A DNA stretch of 12,309 bases from Pseudomonadota bacterium (GTDB lineage Bacteria; Pseudomonadota; Alphaproteobacteria; Rhizobiales; Beijerinckiaceae). A program made the position numbers and the translations under genes. The stretch is taken from assembly GCA_023450615.1 (NCBI GenBank), contig JAEXGT010000007.1:1-12309 (forward strand), given 5' to 3'. The notes beneath the pieces are model-generated. The model was not told where the DNA came from and did not search any database. It saw only the letters and a list, made by a program, of their open reading frames with translations. Below are positions 6,776 to 12,309 of this stretch, piece after piece (position 1 is the stretch's first letter; every line of letters begins with the position of its first letter).

Positions 6776-7684
6776 ATGAAAGCTGTTGATTTAAAAGGTA
6801 TTATCCCACCTGTTTTAACCCCTATGAATCCTGATGAATCAGTTAATATGGCGGAGCTGGGCAACCAGATTGAACGCATGCTGGAGGGCGGTGTTCATGG
6901 ACTGTTTCCCTTCGGAACCAACGGCGAAGGTTACATCCTTAGCGAAAATGAAAAGATTCAGGTTCTTGAGGCCACTATTGACCAGGTAAAAGGCCGTGTT
7001 CCGGTTTACGCAGGTACCGGCTGTATTTCCACCGCGGATACCATACGTATCAGCAGAAAAGCTCAGGAGCTAGGCGCTGACGTGTTATCCATTATCACTC
7101 CCAGCTTTGCCCTTGCTTCACAAAAGGAGCTTTACGACCACTATGTGGAAATTGCAAAACACGTTGACATTCCAATCGTATTGTACAATATACCGGCACG
7201 CACAGGCAACAAATTGCTTCCTGAAACCGTTGCGAAGCTGGCTAAAGATGTAGACATCATCATGGGTGCCAAAGACTCCAGTGGTGACTGGGATAACCTG
7301 CTTGCCTACATCAATCTTACAAAGGACCTGGACAAGGACTTCCGTGTTCTGTCCGGAAACGATGCACTGATTCTGCCATGTCTGGAGGCAGGTGGTGCAG
7401 GCGGCATCGCAGGCTGTGCCAACGTATATCCTAATGTACTGGCATCAATTTATGAACTGTTTAAGGCCGGTAAGCTGGAAGAGGCTAAAGCAGCCCAGGA
7501 CTCCATCGCCTCCTTCCGTGCCGTATTCAAATATGGTAACCCTAACACTGTTGTTAAAAAGGCTGTTTCTCTGCTTGGTTATCCAGTAGGCGACTGCCGC
7601 CGTCCATTCAACTACCTATGCGACGAAGGCATTGACGCGCTGCAACAGGTTCTGAAGGAAAACGCCGATAAAGGGATGTGCTGA
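6776..7684 (+). CDS. DapA/NanA-family Schiff-base aldolase or lyase
   Basis: A 302-residue (beta/alpha)8-barrel protein of the dihydrodipicolinate synthase/N-acetylneuraminate lyase family. The catalytic Lys is K166 in GAKDSSGD, the conserved Tyr is Y137 in LYNIPARTG, with Arg142 beside it. The alpha-keto-acid pocket motif reads GTNGE (47-51). True lysine-pathway DapA has GTTGE there; Asn at the third position resembles 4-hydroxy-2-oxoglutarate aldolase (HOGA1, GSNGE). The protein therefore probably makes or cleaves a 2-keto-4-hydroxy acid, giving pyruvate or a related keto acid plus an aldehyde. Its place between an alcohol dehydrogenase and PdxA2, rather than with lysine genes, agrees. AGGAGAG lies before the ATG, and PdxA2 starts one base after its stop, so the two are probably translationally coupled. 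Confidence 0.88.
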   Translation: MKAVDLKGIIPPVLTPMNPDESVNMAELGNQIERMLEGGVHGLFPFGTNGEGYILSENEKIQVLEATIDQVKGRVPVYAGTGCISTADTIRISRKAQELGADVLSIITPSFALASQKELYDHYVEIAKHVDIPIVLYNIPARTGNKLLPETVAKLAKDVDIIMGAKDSSGDWDNLLAYINLTKDLDKDFRVLSGNDALILPCLEAGGAGGIAGCANVYPNVLASIYELFKAGKLEEAKAAQDSIASFRAVFKYGNPNTVVKKAVSLLGYPVGDCRRPFNYLCDEGIDALQQVLKENADKGMC

Positions 7685-7685
7685 T

Positions 7686-8780
7686 ATGAGTATACAATTT
7701 AAACCTATTATAGGAATTACTATGGGGGACCCCTTTGGAAATGGTCCGGAAATTACTGTTTGTGCACTGGCAGATAAGGAAATCTACCAGCGTTGTAAAC
7801 CCCTGGTAGTAGGGGATGAAACTTCAATAAGTTATGCTTTAAAGGTGGCAGAGAAAGTTCATGGAATTCATCTGGAGCTGAATGTGGTTTCCACACCTGC
7901 CGAAGGCAGGTACACCTATGGAACCATCGACTTATTGGATTTGAAACTGGTTCCGGCAGATGAAATCCCGGATACCTCCGGTCTTGCTGTACCAAAGCCT
8001 TTTGGTGTAGGAGCCTGTGCTCTGGGCGGCGAAGCTGCTTTTCAGTATGTTGTGAAAGTTATTCAACTGGCCCTGGAGGGACTGATAGACGCGACCGTTA
8101 CCAATGCTCTGAGCAAAGAAGCCATTAACATGGCAGGTCATCATTATTCGGGGCATACCGAGATTTATGCTGATTACACGAACACACCTAAATACACCAT
8201 GATGCTGGCCCACGGCGATCTGCGGGTAGTCCATGTTTCCACTCATGTGTCTTTAAGGGAAGCTTGTGATCGTGTTAAAAAAGATCGTGTCCTGGATTGT
8301 ATTCGCATTGCCAATGAAGGCTGCAAAGCACTGGGAATCAAAGAGCCAAGAATTGGAGTTGCAGGGCTGAATCCCCACTGTGGTGAGAATGGCATGTTCG
8401 GCTGGGAGGAAGTAAAAGAAATCCAACCTGCCATCGAGGCTGCCATGGCTGAGGGAATCCTTATTCCTGAAAAGAAGCCTACCCCACCTGATACGGTGTT
8501 CTCTAAGGCACTGGGCGGATGGTATGACATTGTTGTGGCCATGTACCATGACCAGGGACATATCCCGTTAAAGGTGAAAGGCTTTGTTTATAACCGGGAG
8601 GAACAGCACTGGGAGGCCGTGGAAGGTGTTAACGTAACCTTGGGATTACCAATCATTCGTGCCAGCGTAGACCATGGTACCGGCATCGCCCTTGCAGGCA
8701 GCGGCCGTTCCAGCGCACTGAGTCTGGTCAATGCCATAGATTATGCCATCCTTATGGTTCATGCCGGAAGAGAAGCTTAA
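7686..8780 (+). CDS. pdxA2: PdxA2-type 4-phospho-sugar-acid dehydrogenase
   Basis: A 364-residue homologue of 4-hydroxythreonine-4-phosphate dehydrogenase. The metal-binding histidines are in place: His157 (SGHTEIYADY), His187 (VSTHVSLREA) and His288 (AMYHDQGHIPLK). Also conserved are MGDPFGNGPEI (13-23), GLNPHCGENG (227-236) and SVDHGTGIALAGSG. PdxA proper serves vitamin B6 synthesis. PdxA2 enzymes oxidise the C3 hydroxyl of threonate or erythronate 4-phosphate with NAD, and the product loses CO2 to give dihydroxyacetone phosphate. Linkage to a DUF1537 kinase in one operon strongly favours the catabolic role, and no other pyridoxine gene is present. The ATG at 7686 comes one base after the upstream stop, with AAGGG about ten bases before it inside that gene. 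GDPFGNGPE in place of the more usual GDPAGIGPE is a subgroup feature or a substrate-pocket change. Confidence 0.92.
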   Translation: MSIQFKPIIGITMGDPFGNGPEITVCALADKEIYQRCKPLVVGDETSISYALKVAEKVHGIHLELNVVSTPAEGRYTYGTIDLLDLKLVPADEIPDTSGLAVPKPFGVGACALGGEAAFQYVVKVIQLALEGLIDATVTNALSKEAINMAGHHYSGHTEIYADYTNTPKYTMMLAHGDLRVVHVSTHVSLREACDRVKKDRVLDCIRIANEGCKALGIKEPRIGVAGLNPHCGENGMFGWEEVKEIQPAIEAAMAEGILIPEKKPTPPDTVFSKALGGWYDIVVAMYHDQGHIPLKVKGFVYNREEQHWEAVEGVNVTLGLPIIRASVDHGTGIALAGSGRSSALSLVNAIDYAILMVHAGREA

Positions 8781-8912
8781 CAATGTGTGATTCATGCTGT
8801 AAATGTTCTCTTATGTTGGTTTTCAGGCATTTCGCCAGGCAGAATGCTTGAGTTGTATTAATGTACCAACTGCAAAAAAATAATCTTGTATAAAAGAGAG
8901 GAATTCAAACAA
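8781..8912 (+). other. 132-base gap before the transporter gene
   Basis: No gene and no convincing promoter is seen here. Two weak hairpins can be drawn: AGTTG...CAACT at 8851-8871 with one bulge, followed by a run of seven A, and GCATT...AATGC further upstream. Neither has a T run, so read-through from pdxA2 into the transporter gene is likely. Confidence 0.3.
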
Positions 8913-10193
8913 ATGACTATTCCAATGATTATTGCCCTTGCTATCACTGTATTCATGATAATTTTAATCATGACAGAAAAACTTCCCTTCGGTGCACCTC
9001 CAATTCTCGCATGTCTGTTATTTGTTCTTTTTGGCATAACCGATATCAAGACTGCTTTCGGAGGCTTTTCCAACTCTACAATTGTTATGCTCGCCTCCTT
9101 TATGGCAATTATTGCTGCGCTGCAAAAGACCAGCTTTATTACTTCCTTCAAAAAAGCAATGTACAATATGGCCAGTAAAGGTGGATTCAGGGCCTATGTA
9201 CTTCTGATACTTGTGGTTATGTTAGGCTGCAGCCTGTTCGGCACAGGCTCAACTGCCTACTATGTTCTTACTCTGGGGATACTGTCCACCATACCTTTCA
9301 GTGAGAAGTTACCAGGTGCCAAGATTATTATGACTTCCGGCTTTGCTGCCAACCATCCTCTGATTCCTATAAACGTAGCACTGCAATATGGCATTGTGGT
9401 TGCTGTTCTGCAGGCTGCCGGAGCAACTGTCGGTAAAGTTTCCTTAGTGAAATTCTCTGTTGTTAACATGCTGCTTTCTTTAGCCTTCCTGGGATGGTGC
9501 TTAATTTCTTACAAAAGATTACCCAGCCATCCAGCCGCAGAGGCAACCGAAGCTGTGAAATCCCAAGGCGAAAACGTTGCTGAGTTGCCAAAATGGAAAG
9601 AATACACTACTTATGCAGCTTTTGTGGCTGCCGTTGCGGGAATGCTCCTTCAAAGCAGAATTGGTGATGCAGGTTATGTAATTCCAGGTTTGGCTGTAGC
9701 TGTGATACTGGCTATCCGTGTTTTGGATTTCACTGAAATCCGCAACAGCATCGGAGCTCCCATTATTTTGATGTCTGCCGGTGTTATTGGCGTTGCCGAT
9801 GCTCTTGGAAGTACAGGCCTGACCGCTTTAGTTGGAGAGACTGTGGCTAAAATGCTTGGTACAAATATCAATCCTTTCCTTCTGGTTTTTGCCTTCTGTG
9901 TACTGACAAGTGTACTTGCAACCCTTACAGGTTCCACCTTGGGTACTGTATATGTATTTGCACCTTTGGCTATTTCTACCTGCCTGAGTTTGGGGCTAAA
10001 TCCCACTGCTGCTGCGGCTGCAATTGTAGTTTCAGGCTGGAACGGCCATTTCCTGCCAATCGACGGCATGCCGGCTATGATAATGGGGCTTGGTAACTAT
10101 AAACTAACCGAGTTCTGGAAATTCACGATTCCGATGTACTTCATCCGCCTGCTCGCTCTGACTGCCGGAGCACTGCTGATGTTCCCGATGTAA
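8913..10193 (+). CDS. Ion-transporter (IT) superfamily anion permease
   Basis: A 426-residue integral membrane protein with about 10-12 hydrophobic segments, split into two similar halves by a polar cytoplasmic loop (about residues 203-228, with PSHPAAEATEAVKSQGENVA). Each half has a helical hairpin tip with a GST motif: FGTGSTAYY (about 106-114) and LTGSTLGT (about 345-352). This resembles the substrate/Na+ site of SLC13 (DASS), CitMHS and related families, so sodium- or proton-coupled uptake of an organic acid is the best guess. It is most likely the importer for the cluster's substrate. The ATG at 8913 follows GAGAGG by 11 bases; a TTG at 8886 could add nine polar residues but lacks a ribosome binding site. 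The exact subfamily (SLC13, CitMHS or DUF-type) is uncertain. Confidence 0.82.
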   Translation: MTIPMIIALAITVFMIILIMTEKLPFGAPPILACLLFVLFGITDIKTAFGGFSNSTIVMLASFMAIIAALQKTSFITSFKKAMYNMASKGGFRAYVLLILVVMLGCSLFGTGSTAYYVLTLGILSTIPFSEKLPGAKIIMTSGFAANHPLIPINVALQYGIVVAVLQAAGATVGKVSLVKFSVVNMLLSLAFLGWCLISYKRLPSHPAAEATEAVKSQGENVAELPKWKEYTTYAAFVAAVAGMLLQSRIGDAGYVIPGLAVAVILAIRVLDFTEIRNSIGAPIILMSAGVIGVADALGSTGLTALVGETVAKMLGTNINPFLLVFAFCVLTSVLATLTGSTLGTVYVFAPLAISTCLSLGLNPTAAAAAIVVSGWNGHFLPIDGMPAMIMGLGNYKLTEFWKFTIPMYFIRLLALTAGALLMFPM

Positions 10194-10238
10194 GCTAAGC
10201 TTCTAAATACTTAACAATTGGTATTTGAGCCATTAAGT

Positions 10239-10282
10239 TCTTATTACATAAGGGAATCTACCATCTCTCTTATGTAATAAGA
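10239..10282 (+). terminator. Strong 17-bp dyad after the transporter gene
   Basis: A stem of 17 pairs (10239-10255 with 10266-10282, one G-U) closes a 10-base loop, 45 bases after the transporter stop. The stem is AT-rich and no T run follows, so it may be a weak terminator, an mRNA 3'-end stabiliser, or a protein-binding dyad. Confidence 0.5.
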
Positions 10283-10321
10283 CAAGCGAAATGAACAAAG
10301 TTAATAGGATTGCGATCAATT

Positions 10322-10355
10322 GAGAAAAATCAATACGAATAGACAAAAGTCAATA
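10322..10355. repeat. Two 14-base direct repeats, 20-base period
   Basis: GAGAAAAATCAATA (10322-10335) and GACAAAAGTCAATA (10342-10355) match at 12 of 14 positions and start 20 bases apart, about two helical turns. A further TCAAT lies at 10316-10320. They sit upstream of the VOC gene and could be binding sites for an unidentified regulator. Confidence 0.35.
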
Positions 10356-10369
10356 ATACTGAACATAAT
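10340..10369 (+). promoter_or_regulatory. Candidate promoter for the VOC gene
   Basis: TAGACA (10340-10345) and CATAAT (10364-10369) are separated by 18 bases. The match to consensus is moderate. A start near 10376 would put operator 4 right at the beginning of the transcript. Confidence 0.3.
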
Positions 10370-10377
10370 AAACATTG

Positions 10378-10394
10378 TGTTTAATTCGTAAACA
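10378..10394. promoter_or_regulatory. Operator 4 (weak), upstream of the VOC gene
   Basis: TGTTTAATTCGTAAACA has the same 17-base length and the TGTTT...AAACA ends of operator 3, with altered inner bases. If it is real, the VOC gene belongs to the same regulon as the operon upstream. The match is weaker than for operators 1-3 and could be chance in AT-rich DNA. Confidence 0.3.
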
Positions 10395-10446
10395 AATATC
10401 AACTATATATGGAACAGATAATCTTCCGACGGAAAGAGGTATGATT

Positions 10447-10794
10447 ATGAATAATAAATTTGAATTGGAACATATCGGATTTAACACCTCAAATGCTGAG
10501 GAAGCTGAAAAATTGGCAAAGCTTCTGAGCATGATGTTTAATCTGGAGCCGCGTCACGGACAAAAGTCCGAATTCGGAGGCCCTTACTTCGAGTGTATGA
10601 AGGCACCGTTCCTGGGTGCAAACGGTCATATTGCTATGCGTACTGCTGATTTGACCGCTGCTACAGAAGAGCTGAAAGAGAAAGGTTTCTCCTTTAATAT
10701 GGATACTGCCGCCTATTCGGAGGATGGGAAACTGAAGAATGTCTATTTAGACGGTGAGTTTGGCGGCTTTGCCATCCACATTATGCAAAAGTAA
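10447..10794 (+). CDS. Small VOC (glyoxalase-fold) protein
   Basis: A 115-residue single-domain protein of the vicinal oxygen chelate type. It opens with FELEHIGFNTSNAEEAEKLAK, the usual first strand and helix, and closes with YLDGEFGGFAIHIMQK. Possible metal ligands are His8 in the first strand, His55 in NGHIAM, and His112 near the end. From memory, this pattern resembles the C-terminal extension found on some clostridial KDPG/KHG aldolases (Eda), so it may be a free-standing accessory domain for keto-acid chemistry, or an epimerase/isomerase. That assignment is tentative. ATG 10447 is preferred over 10441 because AGAGG lies seven bases upstream of it and only one base from the other. The gene lies 253 bases after the transporter and probably has its own promoter. 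A MITE-like element follows 13 bases after its stop. Confidence 0.72.
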   Translation: MNNKFELEHIGFNTSNAEEAEKLAKLLSMMFNLEPRHGQKSEFGGPYFECMKAPFLGANGHIAMRTADLTAATEELKEKGFSFNMDTAAYSEDGKLKNVYLDGEFGGFAIHIMQK

Positions 10795-10807
10795 GGAAGA
10801 ATAATAT

Positions 10808-11024
10808 AAGGGGCTGTTGCATTTTAAACAATGTTGCTGTAAAAGACCCCATGGCTTTCCTCCACACACCGGCTTCAAGACACATTACCAATTTCGTGTG
10901 CAATAATCGTACAAAAATTGTTCGCTTTTAGCACACGAAATCGGCAACATGTCTTTCAGGCAGTGTATTACAGGAAAGCCATGGAGCCTTTTACAGCCTT
11001 ACATTCATTTTGCAACAGCCCCTT
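10808..11024. mobile_element. 217-bp MITE-like palindromic element
   Basis: The ends are perfect 14-base inverted repeats: AAGGGGCTGTTGCA (10808-10821) and its complement (11011-11024). Pairing continues inward: 10836-10861 matches 10972-10997 at 24 of 26 positions, and 10877-10901 matches 10931-10955 at 21 of 25. The whole element can fold into one long hairpin with the middle around 10902-10930. It has no transposase or credible gene. The GGGGCTGTTGCA end resembles ends of IS1182/IS6-type insertion sequences (from memory), suggesting a non-autonomous derivative. No clear target duplication is visible. The right end runs into TTTTT, so when transcribed it could also terminate the VOC transcript. 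Confidence 0.7.
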
Positions 11025-11136
11025 TTTATGGAACGAAATCAAAGGTTGTGAAAGAGTCGGTAACGTTGGGGATTCCGGAAGAACAGTAAAACAGAAACAT
11101 ATTTTTAGAATAACACCTAAATTTGGAGAATTGATG

Positions 11137-11166
11137 TTGCAAAAGAATACAATGTTGGAGTATAAT
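11137..11166 (+). promoter_or_regulatory. Promoter of the TetR gene
   Basis: TTGCAA (11137-11142) is followed after 18 bases by a perfect TATAAT (11161-11166). Transcription would start near 11173, within the palindrome that follows. Confidence 0.6.
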
Positions 11167-11184
11167 ATTGAATATATATTCAAT
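11167..11184. promoter_or_regulatory. Perfect 18-bp palindrome, likely TetR autoregulatory operator
   Basis: ATTGAATATATATTCAAT is a perfect 18-base palindrome that begins directly after the -10 box and covers the predicted start point. Its size and place are typical of operators for a TetR-family repressor controlling its own gene and those downstream. AT-rich DNA can form palindromes by chance, but position and perfection favour a real site. Confidence 0.6.
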
Positions 11185-11217
11185 GAATAAAAAATCAATA
11201 TATTGGAGAGTTGGTAA

Positions 11218-11802
11218 ATGGGAGTTCGCAAAGAACAAAAAGAAGCAAGAAGAAATGAAATTCTTGCTGCAGGACTTGACCTGTTTATACGCAGAGGCTA
11301 TTCCTCGACGAAAATAAATGATATTGCAAAATATGTGGGAATGAGTACAGGGCTTTTGTTTCATTATTTTGAATCAAAGGAGACATTATATGAAGAACTC
11401 ATAAGAAACGGCATAGCGGGTTCAATGAGTATAATGGACGATTCCGGCATGGATCCCATCGCTTTTTTTGAGGCTGCTGCAAAGCAGATTTTCGATACCG
11501 TAAAAAGCAGGCCGATTAGTGCAAAATATTTTGTTCTTATGAACCATGCGTTATACAATGAGGCAGCACCACAGAGTGTAAAAAATATGCTTAAGGACTA
11601 TGACATCTATACACCCACCTCCCAGCTTATAATAAAAGGACAGGAAAATGGGACGATTCGGAAAGGCAACCCCTATGCTCTTGCTATGGCATATTGGAGT
11701 GCGATTCAGGGAGTAGCCGAGCAGATTGCCGTGAATCCTGAATATCCTTGCCCTGAAAGCGAATGGATTGTTGATATTTTAAGGAACCAGCTTGGGGATT
11801 AA
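11218..11802 (+). CDS. TetR/AcrR-family transcriptional regulator
   Basis: A 194-residue protein with the TetR N-terminal DNA-binding domain at about residues 10-58: RNEILAAGLDLFIRRGY, then the helix-turn-helix INDIAKYVGMSTGLLFHYF and ESKETLYEEL. The rest (about 60-190) is the variable helical ligand-binding and dimer domain, which gives no hint of ligand. Length is normal. GGAGAG lies seven bases before the ATG. The start region of its promoter holds a perfect palindrome, so it probably represses its own transcription. It precedes an amidohydrolase gene by 45 bases in the same direction, and the two are probably one transcript; the hydrolase substrate may be the inducer. No direct tie to the sugar-acid cluster is visible. 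Confidence 0.9.
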   Translation: MGVRKEQKEARRNEILAAGLDLFIRRGYSSTKINDIAKYVGMSTGLLFHYFESKETLYEELIRNGIAGSMSIMDDSGMDPIAFFEAAAKQIFDTVKSRPISAKYFVLMNHALYNEAAPQSVKNMLKDYDIYTPTSQLIIKGQENGTIRKGNPYALAMAYWSAIQGVAEQIAVNPEYPCPESEWIVDILRNQLGD

Positions 11803-11847
11803 TAGAATAATTAACAAGGTTAGTATTGTTTAAAAGGAGGAATTCTT

Positions 11848-12309
11848 ATGTTAATTGATATTCATGCCCATGCGGCAGGCGATTATAGCAAAGTCGACTC
11901 AATCATAAACATGGCTGCAAAATATAATTTAGAGAAAATCGTTTTATGCACAAGCCCAAAGAATATCCAAAATCTTCAGGAGCCGCCGAGTATGCCTTTT
12001 AAACAGAAAGCCGACAGCATCTATAAGATGAATCGGATGAATCGGCTGGCTTATAACCATTTTTTCAAAGATAACGGCGACGGCAATCAATTTGTATTTG
12101 AATTAAAAAACAAACTACCTGAACTGATTATCCCGTTTTTATGGGTAAATCCATTAGAGGCTGGGTACATGGAGAATCTGGAAAATAATATCCATACACA
12201 TCAGCCCAAGGGAATAAAACTGCATCAGGCCTGGAATCCATTTAAGATTGATAGCATTGAATTCAAAAACCTGGTCGATATTGCCACTGCGAATAATTTA
12301 CCAGTATTT
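11848..12309 (+). CDS. Amidohydrolase family protein, 5' part
   Basis: The frame opens at ATG 11848, eight bases after a near-consensus AGGAGG (11835-11840), and remains open to the window edge (154 codons), so the C-terminal part is missing. The N-terminus MLIDIHAHAAGDYS has the HxH metal motif (His6, His8) on the first barrel strand. The strand IVLCTSP (31-37), the segment IIPFLWVNP (94-102) and the signature PKGIKLHQAW (120-129) follow the pattern of TIM-barrel metal-dependent hydrolases of the amidohydrolase_2 type (COG2159 group). Members hydrolyse or decarboxylate small carboxylic or cyclic compounds. It lies behind a TetR gene and is probably under that regulator's control. The substrate cannot be inferred from this fragment. 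Confidence 0.78.
   Translation, partial: MLIDIHAHAAGDYSKVDSIINMAAKYNLEKIVLCTSPKNIQNLQEPPSMPFKQKADSIYKMNRMNRLAYNHFFKDNGDGNQFVFELKNKLPELIIPFLWVNPLEAGYMENLENNIHTHQPKGIKLHQAWNPFKIDSIEFKNLVDIATANNLPVF

Larger units (their letters stand above)
11025..11217 (+). other. Leader region upstream of the TetR gene
   Basis: This 193-base stretch between the MITE-like element and the TetR gene contains no convincing gene. Its last 80 bases hold the TetR promoter and operator described separately, and GGAGAG at 11205-11210 is the ribosome binding site of the TetR gene. I see nothing recognisable in 11025-11136. Confidence 0.5.

Noticed and set aside
4364..7684. Sialic acid catabolic locus (sialidase plus NanA)
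   Set aside because: The sialidase-fold protein is cytoplasmic without FRIP, the DapA-like protein has GTNGE, and there is no NanE, NanK, NagA or NagB. The DUF1537/PdxA2 pair points to four-carbon acid metabolism.
7686..8780. Vitamin B6 biosynthesis gene pdxA
   Set aside because: It sits in an operon with a DUF1537 kinase and no pyridoxine genes, which fits the catabolic PdxA2 role.
8886..8912. TTG start extending the permease by nine residues
   Set aside because: There is no ribosome binding site at a suitable distance. The ATG at 8913 follows GAGAGG.
10918..11190. 90-residue open frame on the + strand
   Set aside because: It overlaps the right arm of the palindromic MITE-like element and the TetR promoter region, lacks a ribosome binding site and has no domain pattern.

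Overview
The window looks like chromosomal DNA of a low-to-moderate GC Firmicute, most likely a gut or anaerobic member of Clostridia (Lachnospiraceae/Clostridium type). The reasons are strong AGGAGG-like ribosome binding sites, AT-rich intergenic DNA with TATAAT-type promoters, and anaerobe-type enzymes such as an iron-dependent alcohol dehydrogenase. This taxonomic guess is inference from style only. No RNA gene, CRISPR array, prophage or transposase gene is visible.

Layout. Positions 3-140 hold the 3' end of an unidentified + strand gene. A hairpin at 187-232 separates it from a convergent - strand gene (261-857) for a secreted-looking or structural beta-rich protein of unknown function with an internal duplication. 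Next on the - strand is a PrpR-type regulator (988-2763). Divergent from it, on the + strand, runs a catabolic cluster: DUF1537 four-carbon acid-sugar kinase (3014-4276), cytoplasmic sialidase-fold protein (4364-5527), iron alcohol dehydrogenase (5579-6742), DapA-family aldolase/lyase (6776-7684), PdxA2-type dehydrogenase (7686-8780), an ion-transporter (IT) superfamily permease (8913-10193) and, behind a separate leader, a small VOC protein (10447-10794). A 217-bp near-palindromic MITE-like element (10808-11024) follows. The window ends with a TetR regulator (11218-11802) and the 5' part of an amidohydrolase gene (11848 to the edge).

How the genes may work together. DUF1537 kinases and PdxA2 enzymes are an established pair: the kinase phosphorylates a four-carbon sugar acid such as threonate or erythronate at O4, and PdxA2 oxidises and decarboxylates it to dihydroxyacetone phosphate. 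Here that pair is joined with a pyruvate-type Schiff-base aldolase, an alcohol dehydrogenase and an intracellular sialidase-fold enzyme. This suggests a longer route: an imported acidic compound is trimmed inside the cell, cleaved by the aldolase, its aldehyde reduced or oxidised, and a four-carbon acid sent to glycolysis. The substrate is unknown and the route is inference.

Regulation is unusually readable. Three matches to TGTTTCA-N3-(A/T)TGAACA-like inverted repeats lie in the divergent intergenic region, and a weaker fourth lies upstream of the VOC gene. The regulator has lost the GAFTGA loop and the Walker B acidic residues needed to drive sigma-54 polymerase, and the promoters that can be seen are of the housekeeping sigma-A type. 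The regulator therefore probably acts as a conventional activator/repressor, like TyrR.
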